Shown here in pieces: positions 14,788 through 20,589 of a DNA stretch of 20,589 nucleotides. Location of the stretch: contig DITE01000103.1 of the NCBI GenBank assembly GCA_002422725.1, forward strand, positions 1 through 20,589, in the 5' to 3' direction. Position numbers and translations under genes: made by a program. Under the pieces are notes generated by a model. That model saw only the letters and a program-made list of their open reading frames with translations. It was not told the origin of the DNA and ran no database searches. The stretch's first letter is position 1, and each line of letters begins with the position of its first letter. This DNA is from Bacteroidales bacterium UBA6192 (GTDB taxonomy: Bacteria; Bacteroidota; Bacteroidia; Bacteroidales; F082).

Positions 14788-17342
14788 GCATTTTCCTCTT
14801 TCACCTCCTTTATTAATCCCTGAAAAAAGAGCGAATTAAGAACAATTTTTATTTCGCTGAACGTAATCTGATCTCCGAGTGCAGCTTTTGCAGCACCAAG
14901 TTTCGGATTTTTCGAGTCGGTGAAATATTTGGTAATCAACTCAATTTTTTGCGGTTCAACCAATCCGGCAGGCTCAATTTCACCTCTTTTTACAAACATT
15001 GCCAGATGGCCTTCAATGGTGCTGATGGCCATGTTCCTTGCTGCTGCAATTTCGGACACACTCATGCCCTCGCGAAACATTTTCAGGCTTAATTCGAAGC
15101 TTTGACCTTTAACCGGTTTTACTGATTTTGAGGATTTGCTTTCTAACTCATCATCTGCTTCAGAAGTTGTCAGATCAGGCTTCCGGCCGGTGTGTTCAGC
15201 AATTATGTTTAAAATTTCACTGCCAAAAGCAGCAGCTTTTACTTTGCCAATTCCAGCGATTTTTTTCAAATCAGCCATATTGTGAGGTAAATCAGAGGTT
15301 AAGGCTTTGATGGTTTTTACAGGCAAAACATGATAGGACGGAACGCCCATTTCATCAGCCATCTGATCGCGCCAGTTTTTAATCAGATCGTACAGCTTCT
15401 TTTCTGAGTTACCCGAAAAAGGCGAAATTTTTGCCGGTTTGGATTCAAAAACCGGTTCAAAAATGGAAGAAATAGCCCTGACTTTCAGATATTCAATGGT
15501 GCGAAATCCATCTTTACACGCATTAAGACATGACAATCTCACCCAGGCTTCCTGATTCATGCGGTCGATGGTGTCATTTATCTGCTTCCGCAATGCCCGG
15601 TTATCAGTTTCAGGTTCAATTTTTTGTTTGAAAAAGATTTCTTTCAACCTTGGATGAAAATAGGTGCAGGCTTTTTGTATGCGTTCCTGCAAAGTCTGGT
15701 TGACTTCAATATCTTCATTATTGATAAAAAGCTGCAGGAGTTGCCGCTGAAATTTCTGAGCAACTTCAACGATTTCGTTATGCAGCAGAGTGCCCTTTTT
15801 TTCTATGGAATCAACAAATGGCTGATCAACTGAACCGGAATTTTCACTGATCAGTTTGAGGATCCGACTCAGATAACGGTGTAAAACATCGAAAGTGAAC
15901 ATCTCGCTGACAAGTGATTGCTGAAACTGAATTTTGGCAAGGTTGAGCGAGTTTTCGTCGGGTTGATTCTCTTCAATACGGCTGACAAATCCACCAACGG
16001 CAAAATCTGTTTTTACTGCTGTGCGGCTAATGGGAGAGCTGAGAACCAGCCCCTCAAGCGTTTTACACCGGCTTAAAGCCACATAAACCTGCCCGTGTGC
16101 GAAAGCTGAATTTGCATCAATCACAGCTTTCTCGAAAGTAAGCCCCTGGCTTTTGTGTATGGTTATCGCCCAGGCTAGTTTTAGCGGGTATTGTGTAAAA
16201 GTACCCACTATAGTTTCCTTTATTTCCTTGGTTTCTTCATTTATTGAATACCGGCAATTGTGCCAGTCAAGGGGCTCTACTTCGATCTCTTTCTCGTCAT
16301 CCGGACATTTTACAATAAGCGTTTCATCATCAATTCTTATAAGCTTACCAATTTTTCCATTGAAAAAGCGCTTCCCAACATCCGGGTCATTCTTCACAAA
16401 CATTACCTGTGCTCCGGTTTTTAGTTCCAGACTTAAGTCGGTAGGGTAGGCGTACTCGGGGAAATCGCCTTCTGTTTCAGCCTGAAATTTTAGAAGTTTT
16501 CCTTTGAGTCCGGCCAGCTTTTGCTGATTTATCTGTTGAGACTGATAATTGTGTGTGGTGAGGGTAATATATCCTTCGTTTTCAGGAATTTCAAAATTTC
16601 GGATGTACCTTTTATTCAACAACTCAATCGATTCATTATCAAGTTGATTGTCGCGCACTTTATTCAGCAGATCAATAAAATATTTGTCAGCCTGACGATA
16701 AACATGCTTTAGCTCAATGCTGACATATTTGCATTGCTGCAAAGCGCGGCTACTGAAGAAATATACCGTTTCGTAATAATTTCTGAGCAATTGCCATTCT
16801 TCTTCCTTTGCAATCGGAGCCAGTTGCTGCAGGTCGCCGATCATCAGCAATTGCACACCACCAAAAGGCAGATGCCTGTTGCGGTAGCGACGAAGTACTG
16901 AATCGATGGCATCGAGCAGATCGGCTCTTACCATACTTATCTCGTCAATAACCAGCAGATCAAGACTTTTGATGATGTTGATCTTTGTCCGGTTAATTTT
17001 TTGCATCCGGGCTGCTGCTGTTTTCGCATTTTCCGAATCGAACTCATTGACGGGCGTATTTGATTCGGGCAATTGAGGGCCAAATGGCAATTGAAAGAAG
17101 GAATGTATAGTAACCCCGCCTGCGTTAATAGCAGCGACTCCGGTGGGCGCAACCACAATCATGCGCTTATGGGTCATCGATCTTATTTTGCGCAGAAAAG
17201 TTGTTTTACCCGTGCCGGCTTTCCCGGTGAGAAAAATATGCGTATTTGTAAAACGAACGTAATCCGCAGCAAGTTTGAGCATATCATTGCCGCTAAAATC
17301 AATCGCATCCTCTGTTATTGTATGGTTTGGTTGTATTGTCAT
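14784..17342 (-). CDS. Pif1-like superfamily 1 helicase with HRDC and RecQ-type HTH C-terminal domains
   Basis: The first 430 or so residues form a Pif1/RecD-like SF1B helicase. Motif I is GKAGTGKTT (40-48), motif II DEIS (133-136), motif III GDLQQLAP (169-176), followed by a late motif around HKSQG (396-400) and motif VI YVALSRC (420-426). A charged helical linker follows. An HRDC-like domain is at about 646-721, including the helix-hairpin-helix-like stretch LKKIAGIGKVKAAAFG. A winged-helix HTH (746-852, with GMSVSEIAAARN) resembles the RecQ C-terminus. Likely roles are unwinding of structured DNA or replication and recombination intermediates; the exact role is unknown. The frame is open to an ATG at 17384, but a good promoter -7 element (17364-17371) lies inside that extension, so I choose the ATG at 17342 (852 residues). 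Confidence 0.88.
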   Translation of the reverse strand: MTIQPNHTITEDAIDFSGNDMLKLAADYVRFTNTHIFLTGKAGTGKTTFLRKIRSMTHKRMIVVAPTGVAAINAGGVTIHSFFQLPFGPQLPESNTPVNEFDSENAKTAAARMQKINRTKINIIKSLDLLVIDEISMVRADLLDAIDSVLRRYRNRHLPFGGVQLLMIGDLQQLAPIAKEEEWQLLRNYYETVYFFSSRALQQCKYVSIELKHVYRQADKYFIDLLNKVRDNQLDNESIELLNKRYIRNFEIPENEGYITLTTHNYQSQQINQQKLAGLKGKLLKFQAETEGDFPEYAYPTDLSLELKTGAQVMFVKNDPDVGKRFFNGKIGKLIRIDDETLIVKCPDDEKEIEVEPLDWHNCRYSINEETKEIKETIVGTFTQYPLKLAWAITIHKSQGLTFEKAVIDANSAFAHGQVYVALSRCKTLEGLVLSSPISRTAVKTDFAVGGFVSRIEENQPDENSLNLAKIQFQQSLVSEMFTFDVLHRYLSRILKLISENSGSVDQPFVDSIEKKGTLLHNEIVEVAQKFQRQLLQLFINNEDIEVNQTLQERIQKACTYFHPRLKEIFFKQKIEPETDNRALRKQINDTIDRMNQEAWVRLSCLNACKDGFRTIEYLKVRAISSIFEPVFESKPAKISPFSGNSEKKLYDLIKNWRDQMADEMGVPSYHVLPVKTIKALTSDLPHNMADLKKIAGIGKVKAAAFGSEILNIIAEHTGRKPDLTTSEADDELESKSSKSVKPVKGQSFELSLKMFREGMSVSEIAAARNMAISTIEGHLAMFVKRGEIEPAGLVEPQKIELITKYFTDSKNPKLGAAKAALGDQITFSEIKIVLNSLFFQGLIKEVKEENA

Positions 17343-17363
17343 TATAAAATCAGATATATTGGT

Positions 17364-17396
17364 CAAATGTAATGATTTTGCCAATAGCGTTACAAA
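17364..17396 (-). promoter_or_regulatory. promoter of the Pif1-like helicase gene
   Basis: On the minus strand TACATTTG (17371 to 17364) matches the Bacteroidota -7 consensus exactly. TTTG (17396 to 17393) lies 21 nt upstream as a -33 element, within the accepted spacing range. Predicted transcription start is around 17357, giving a leader of about 15 nt to the ATG at 17342. This excludes the longer start at 17384 for this transcript. Confidence 0.65.
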
Positions 17397-17455
17397 AAAA
17401 TAATAAGCTTAAGAAAAGCCCTTTCTATTTGCAGTATCCGCAGACATCTGACAAT

Positions 17456-17484
17456 AAAAAAAGCGGAGCATCACTGCCCCGCTT
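17456..17484 (-). terminator. intrinsic terminator of the carboxylase operon
   Basis: On the minus strand AAGCGGGGC pairs with GCTCCGCTT around a six-base loop (AGTGAT). The stem has nine pairs, one of them G-U, and is followed directly by a run of seven T. It lies 20 nt after the biotin carrier stop codon. The other strand lacks a T-run after the stem, so it should work in one direction only and keep readthrough out of the helicase promoter. Confidence 0.9.
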
Positions 17485-17503
17485 TACTTGGATAACATTG
17501 AAA

Positions 17504-17830
17504 TCAGTTCATTTCTACCAGCAAAACGCTTTTCGAAACAAGATCTCCTGATTTTACATTAATTTTTGTTACGATACCATCAACAGGAGCTGTAATGTTG
17601 TTCACCATTTTCATGGCTTCCAATTCAAGTAACTGGGCTCCTTTTTTAACCTTGGCTCCTTCTTTTACGAACACTTTACGAACAGTGCCCGGGATAAAAG
17701 AGTAAACTTTGTTAAAATTGATAGGCTCATAAGACTTACGCGCCATAAATTTTTTGGTGAGCGTAGTCTTGTATTTGATGTTGTCGATAATTATTGTTTT
17801 AAATACCGGCGTTTCTTTGTTTTCTTCCAT
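17504..17830 (-). CDS. biotin carrier protein (biotin/lipoyl attachment domain) of an acyl-CoA carboxylase or decarboxylase
   Basis: This 108-residue protein ends in a biotinyl domain (about 42-108). The biotinylation site EAMKM (71-75) has Lys74 as the acceptor, preceded by the PGTV turn and followed by APVDG, as in biotin carrier domains. The first 40 residues have a lone beta-rich stretch (KTIIIDNIKYKTTL), as in small Bacteroidota carriers of this type. It would carry CO2 on biotin to or from the carboxyltransferase encoded 9 nt upstream. Neither a biotin carboxylase (AccC) nor membrane OadB/OadG-type decarboxylase subunits are encoded here, so the partner reaction must be encoded elsewhere. 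Confidence 0.9.
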   Translation of the reverse strand: MEENKETPVFKTIIIDNIKYKTTLTKKFMARKSYEPINFNKVYSFIPGTVRKVFVKEGAKVKKGAQLLELEAMKMVNNITAPVDGIVTKINVKSGDLVSKSVLLVEMN

Positions 17831-17839
17831 AGCGATGAA

Positions 17840-19387
17840 TTAAAACGGTGGAATTCCATGTTTTTTAATCGGGCGGACCTCAACTTTTTCTGCAGATATT
17901 TCCAGTGCGTGAATGAGCATACTTCGTGTTTCGGCAGGTTCAATTACTGCATCAACATAGCCATAGGCTGCTGCCACATATGGATTGGCGAATTTCTCCT
18001 TGTATTCCTTGATTTTGAGTTTGCGCATTTCTTCAGGATTTTCGGCATTTTTGATTTCATTCCTGAAGATAATATTGGCAGCACCTTCCGGACCCATAAC
18101 CGCGATTTCAGCGGTTGGCCAGGCAAAAACAAAGTCGGCTCTGAGGTGACTTGAACACATAGCAATGTATCCTCCACCGTAAGCTTTGCGCAGAATTACG
18201 GTCATTTTGGGAACTGTAGCTTCCGAGTATGCATACAGAACTTTGGCACCGTGTCTGATAACTCCGGCATGTTCCTGATCTACACCCGGAAGATATCCCG
18301 GAAGGTCAACCAAAGTAACCAAAGGTACATTAAATGCATCGCAATAGCGGATAAAACGGGCAGCTTTATCAGATGAGTCAACATCGAGAACGCCGGCCAG
18401 AACCAGAGGCTGATTGGCAACGAAACCTACGCTGTTTCCGTTCAAACGGGCAAACCCGATTACGATATTTGCTGCAAACATTGCCTGAACTTCAAAGAAC
18501 TCCGAGTCATCAACAATTGATCTGATTATATCCTTTACATCATAAGGCTGACGTGGATTGGTAGGAAAAATGCTGTCGATGTTGTAGGTACGGGTGCGGG
18601 GTGGTTTTTTGGGGAAAGCTTCGGCTTTTTTAATGTTGTTCCAAGGAATGAAACTACAAAGGGTTTTGATCTGCTCGAAACATTCCTGCTCGCTTAATGC
18701 GAAAAAGTGCGCATTTCCGGTAATTTCACTCTGAACACGGGCACCGCCCAGCTCTTCCATTGAAATCTCCTCGCCCAAAACTGTTTTGATAACTTCGGGG
18801 CCAGTAATAAACATTTTCGAAATCTTATCGACAACAAAAACGAAGTCGGTAAGGGCAGGTGAATAAACAGCACCTCCGGCACAAGGGCCAAGGATTACAC
18901 TGATTTGAGGAATAACGCCCGAAGCCTGGGTGTTACGGTAGAATATCTCACCATACCCGGCAAGCGAATTTACCCCCTCTTGAATTCGGGCCCCACCAGA
19001 GTCGTTAATTCCTATAATAGGAACCTTCAGCTTCATGGCGTGATCCATAATTTTGGTGATCTTTTTGGCGTGCATCCAGCCAAGCGAGCCACCGGCCACA
19101 GTAAAGTCCTGGGCGTAGATACATACCGGGTACCCATTTATGGTACCAGTTCCGGTAATAACTCCATCACCAGGCAAGTACTTGTCGCCCATGTTGAAGT
19201 CTTTACCCGCATGTTCTACAAACAGGTCGTACTCGTGAAACGATTTGGGGTCAACCAGTGCGATGATTCGCTCACGGGCGGTCATTTTTCCCGTGGCTTT
19301 TTGCTTATCAATTGCTACCTGGCCACCACCCATCAACGCATCACGCATCCTCTTTTTGAGGTCTGATGTTTTTTTGGTTAATGACAT
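17840..19387 (-). CDS. acyl-CoA carboxylase carboxyltransferase subunit (propionyl-CoA carboxylase beta / methylmalonyl-CoA decarboxylase alpha type)
   Basis: The 515-residue protein has the two crotonase-like halves of the carboxyltransferase family. The first holds INDSGGARIQEGV (127-139) and GPCAGGAVYSPALTDFVF (167-184). The second holds DVDSSDKAARFIRYCD (335-350), LPGYLPGVDQE (362-372), GGGYIAM (404-410) and FAWPTAEIAVMGPEGA (421-436). It moves a carboxyl group between biotin and a short acyl-CoA, probably propionyl-CoA/methylmalonyl-CoA. The frame extends to an ATG at 19465, but the promoter at 19454-19461 overlaps that extension. I choose MSLTKKTSDL at 19387, which gives the family length. 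It is followed 9 nt later by a biotin carrier. Carboxylase versus sodium-pump decarboxylase cannot be settled here. Confidence 0.9.
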   Translation of the reverse strand: MSLTKKTSDLKKRMRDALMGGGQVAIDKQKATGKMTARERIIALVDPKSFHEYDLFVEHAGKDFNMGDKYLPGDGVITGTGTINGYPVCIYAQDFTVAGGSLGWMHAKKITKIMDHAMKLKVPIIGINDSGGARIQEGVNSLAGYGEIFYRNTQASGVIPQISVILGPCAGGAVYSPALTDFVFVVDKISKMFITGPEVIKTVLGEEISMEELGGARVQSEITGNAHFFALSEQECFEQIKTLCSFIPWNNIKKAEAFPKKPPRTRTYNIDSIFPTNPRQPYDVKDIIRSIVDDSEFFEVQAMFAANIVIGFARLNGNSVGFVANQPLVLAGVLDVDSSDKAARFIRYCDAFNVPLVTLVDLPGYLPGVDQEHAGVIRHGAKVLYAYSEATVPKMTVILRKAYGGGYIAMCSSHLRADFVFAWPTAEIAVMGPEGAANIIFRNEIKNAENPEEMRKLKIKEYKEKFANPYVAAAYGYVDAVIEPAETRSMLIHALEISAEKVEVRPIKKHGIPPF

Positions 19388-19425
19388 ATCCGAAGATTTA
19401 GATAATGTTCCTTTTGTATCCCTGA

Positions 19426-19446
19426 TACCGGCCTCGGTTGCCGGCA
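19426..19446 (-). promoter_or_regulatory. GC-rich hairpin in the 5' leader of the carboxyltransferase gene
   Basis: CCGGC and GCCGG are inverted around a seven-base loop (19428-19444), extendable by one G-U and one A-U pair to 19426-19446. It lies at the very start of the predicted transcript in an otherwise AT-rich stretch. It could stabilise the 5' end, but no known riboswitch class is recognised. Confidence 0.35.
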
Positions 19447-19453
19447 AAGCATA

Positions 19454-19482
19454 CAAAGGTAACACTTAATTTAAAATTCAAA
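19454..19482 (-). promoter_or_regulatory. promoter of the carboxyltransferase-biotin carrier operon
   Basis: The minus strand reads TTTG (19482 to 19479), 17 nt, then TACCTTTG (19461 to 19454). The latter fits the TAnnTTTG -7 consensus exactly. Predicted start near 19447 gives a leader of about 60 nt to the ATG at 19387, so the longer reading frame starting at 19465 would not be fully transcribed. Confidence 0.65.
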
Positions 19483-19642
19483 CCAACGGTTAGGATAATT
19501 TACTGACATGAATTGGTCAGGAAATTACGCAAAAATCAGAAATCCAGTATGATAATGAGGAGAGCGTGTGTATTTTCTACTTTACCGCAATCGATTGAAA
19601 CCGTGAAATTGTGAATAACTTTTCATATAAACCATCATATTA

Positions 19643-19699
19643 GGGTCAATTTAGTTTCGCTATTTTTATAATTGGATACGGAAAACTGACTTTTGACCC
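19643..19699. repeat. imperfect inverted repeat in the intergenic region
   Basis: GGGTCAA (19643-19649) and TTGACCC (19693-19699) are a perfect 7-bp inverted pair. Inside them AGTTTC and GAAAACT can pair with one bulged A. The structure would be a long hairpin with an internal loop. Neither a T-run nor a known RNA family marks it, so its role is open. Confidence 0.4.
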
Positions 19700-19767
19700 G
19701 ATATATTTTATTTATACAACACGGAATCAAGCAAAAAAGCCTGCTCTTTTCCTTATTCATTAATTTT

Positions 19768-19775
19768 TATCTTTG
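19768..19775 (+). promoter_or_regulatory. probable promoter of the MmcQ-like gene, -7 element
   Basis: TATCTTTG fits the TAnnTTTG consensus exactly and lies 50 nt before the ATG at 19826. No clear -33 TTTG is seen at the usual spacing. Confidence 0.5.
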
Positions 19776-19825
19776 TGCTTTACTGCCGCCATATCGCCGG
19801 TGGGTAATCTTAGTCAGCCCAGCAT

Positions 19826-20152
19826 ATGAACATAGAAGAACTCCGTTATTTTTGTCTATCCCTTCCGGGAGTTAGCGAACATTTTCCTTTCGACGAGACT
19901 ACACTCGTTTTTAAAGTGAATAACAAGATGTTCGCCCTGACTGATCTGGAAGGGCCTTTGTCGGTTAATCTGAAATGCGACCCCGAACTTTCAATCGAAC
20001 TTCGTGAACAATACCCCGCGGTTAAGCCGGGGTATCACATGAATAAAAAACATTGGAATACCGTGGAGATTGATGGTTCAATTTCTGATACCATACTAAA
20101 GCAATGGATTGAAATGTCGTACGGGCTTATTGCTAAGAAAAAAGGTAAATAG
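19826..20152 (+). CDS. MmcQ/YjbR family protein
   Basis: This 108-residue protein matches the MmcQ/YjbR family (small, CyaY-like fold) nearly end to end. The marks are LPGVSEHFPFDE near the N-terminus, KMFALTDL in the middle, NLKCDPELSIELRE, then PGYHMNKKHWNTV and the closing segment with LKQWIEMSYGLI. Proteins of this family have been described as DNA-binding by similarity; their physiological role is unclear and I do not assign one. It stands alone on the plus strand with its own probable promoter. Its end is 14 nt from the end of the convergent small membrane protein gene. Confidence 0.9.
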   Translation: MNIEELRYFCLSLPGVSEHFPFDETTLVFKVNNKMFALTDLEGPLSVNLKCDPELSIELREQYPAVKPGYHMNKKHWNTVEIDGSISDTILKQWIEMSYGLIAKKKGK

Positions 20153-20166
20153 GAAGACTACCCTGA

Positions 20167-20436
20167 TTACTTTTCTTCATTTTCGGAGAGTGGAGTCTTC
20201 TCCTTTAATTTGAAAATATCGGCCAACAGGTATCCCATTAAGCCTCCCCAAAGCATGCTCATGTATGGATTTGAAGTGATCGCACAGCCACCGGAATTGC
20301 AACCCACCAAACGGTAATATAAATATCCTCCAAAAATACCCGCCAATAGTCCGGCCAGATTTTTCAGGGTATTACGGGAGGTTAACCAGATTTTTACATT
20401 GGAAATAAGATCATTGCTATGATTTGATGCTGTCAT
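20167..20436 (-). CDS. small membrane protein resembling DUF6132
   Basis: The 89-residue protein has two hydrophobic segments, about residues 24-42 and 57-74, with a short loop between them. The loop holds VGCNSGGCAITSNP, a CX4C pair (Cys46 and Cys51) followed by a conserved-looking ITSNPY turn. I recognise this pattern from small uncharacterised Bacteroidota proteins (DUF6132), so function is unknown. I choose the ATG at 20436 (MTASNHSN). The frame stays open to an ATG at 20505, but the extra 23 residues look like noise and the shorter form fits the family better. The polar C-terminus ends LSENEEK. Confidence 0.7.
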   Translation of the reverse strand: MTASNHSNDLISNVKIWLTSRNTLKNLAGLLAGIFGGYLYYRLVGCNSGGCAITSNPYMSMLWGGLMGYLLADIFKLKEKTPLSENEEK

Positions 20437-20526
20437 GTTTTGAGGTTTAATATTCAGGTTCCTGCATATCAACAATAATGCCATGCTAAGGTTCAGTAGA
20501 AACATGGGAAACGGTTATCCTTCCTT

Positions 20527-20589
20527 TTACCTGAAATAAACCAACGTTACTCCATGTCCGCCACGTTCGATGCTTTCATCTTCATACCG
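20527..20589 (-). CDS. C-terminal end of a probable MutS2-type protein (Smr domain), partial
   Basis: Reading the minus strand from the right edge, the frame runs 20 codons to a TAA at 20527-20529 and ends GGHGVTLVYFR. The acidic/basic run followed by GGxGVTxVxF looks like the last strand of the Smr domain at the C-terminus of Bacteroidota MutS2, an endonuclease that acts in recombination control or ribosome rescue. The fragment is very short, so the call is tentative; another Smr-domain protein is possible. Confidence 0.5.
   Translation of the reverse strand, partial: RYEDESIERGGHGVTLVYFR

Larger units (their letters stand above)
19388..19825. other. intergenic region between the carboxyltransferase operon and the MmcQ-like gene
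   Basis: This 438-bp stretch contains the leader and promoter of the minus-strand operon (19388-19482), an imperfect inverted repeat (19643-19699) and a -7 element for the plus-strand gene (19768-19775). The rest is AT-rich; I see no further gene. Short open frames in it have no recognisable features. Confidence 0.7.

Noticed and set aside
18905..19366. Open frame of 153 codons on the plus strand
   Set aside because: It is antisense to the conserved N-terminal half of the carboxyltransferase, with no domain-like features.
19693..19875. Open frame of 60 codons on the plus strand before the MmcQ-like gene
   Set aside because: It overlaps the MmcQ-like start in another frame, crosses the predicted promoter and has no family features.
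20011..20035. Perfect 8-bp inverted repeat ATACCCCG/CGGGGTAT with a nine-base loop
   Set aside because: It lies inside the MmcQ-like coding region over the conserved PGYH motif and has no T-run, so it is probably a chance result of coding constraint rather than a terminator.
1..20589. Search for defence systems, prophage, insertion sequences, tRNA or rRNA genes
   Set aside because: Nothing in the reading frames or repeats supports any of these; the helicase is a lone housekeeping-type protein without defence partners.

Overview
The window looks like a chromosomal segment from a member of the Bacteroidota, probably Bacteroidales-like; the order is a guess. Four things support this. The division and cell wall (dcw) gene order is the one typical of that phylum, without murF or ddl. 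MraY carries a long cytoplasmic insert. A glycine-lipid (GlsA/GlsB-type) acyltransferase pair is present. Several intergenic regions hold TAnnTTTG-type -7 elements, the form recognised by the Bacteroidota primary sigma factor. Gene content is almost entirely conserved housekeeping. I see no rRNA, tRNA, CRISPR array, insertion sequence, prophage or defence island.

Region 1 (1-12062, minus strand) is a tightly packed dcw operon. In transcription order it reads mraZ, rsmH, an ftsL-like gene, ftsI (penicillin-binding protein with a C-terminal PASTA domain), murE, mraY, murD, ftsW, murG, murC and the first 133 codons of ftsQ, which runs off the left edge. Gaps are 3-13 nt, and three junctions overlap (rsmH/ftsL, ftsW/murG, murC/ftsQ). 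Together these genes make UDP-MurNAc peptides (MurC, MurD and MurE, the last with the meso-diaminopimelate motif DNPR), lipid I (MraY) and lipid II (MurG). They then polymerise and cross-link the septal wall (FtsW, FtsI) with the FtsQ/FtsL scaffold. Upstream of mraZ are three perfect 10-bp direct repeats (GTGGTAAAAA on the coding strand), which are very likely MraZ-binding boxes for autoregulation.

Region 2 (12352-14787, plus strand) is divergent from mraZ and shares its 289-bp control region. It encodes a lysophospholipid-type O-acyltransferase (GlsA-like), a GNAT N-acyltransferase (GlsB-like) and the ribosome-assembly GTPase EngB/YsxC. The first two probably make glycine or related aminoacyl lipids.

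Region 3 (14784-19387, minus strand) starts with a Pif1-like helicase that has RecQ-like C-terminal modules. Its stop codon overlaps the engB stop tail to tail. Upstream of it is a two-gene operon for an acyl-CoA carboxyltransferase subunit and a small biotin carrier protein, closed by a clear intrinsic terminator at 17456-17484.

Region 4 (19388-20589) holds a 438-bp intergenic region with two promoters and a long imperfect inverted repeat. It also holds an MmcQ/YjbR family gene, a small membrane protein resembling DUF6132, and the last 20 codons of a probable mutS2 running off the right edge.

I found no convincing undescribed system. The most useful observations are the MraZ box array and its layout over the promoter, the HX5D variant of the acyltransferase motif, the orphan carboxylase pair, and start-site corrections supported by promoter positions.
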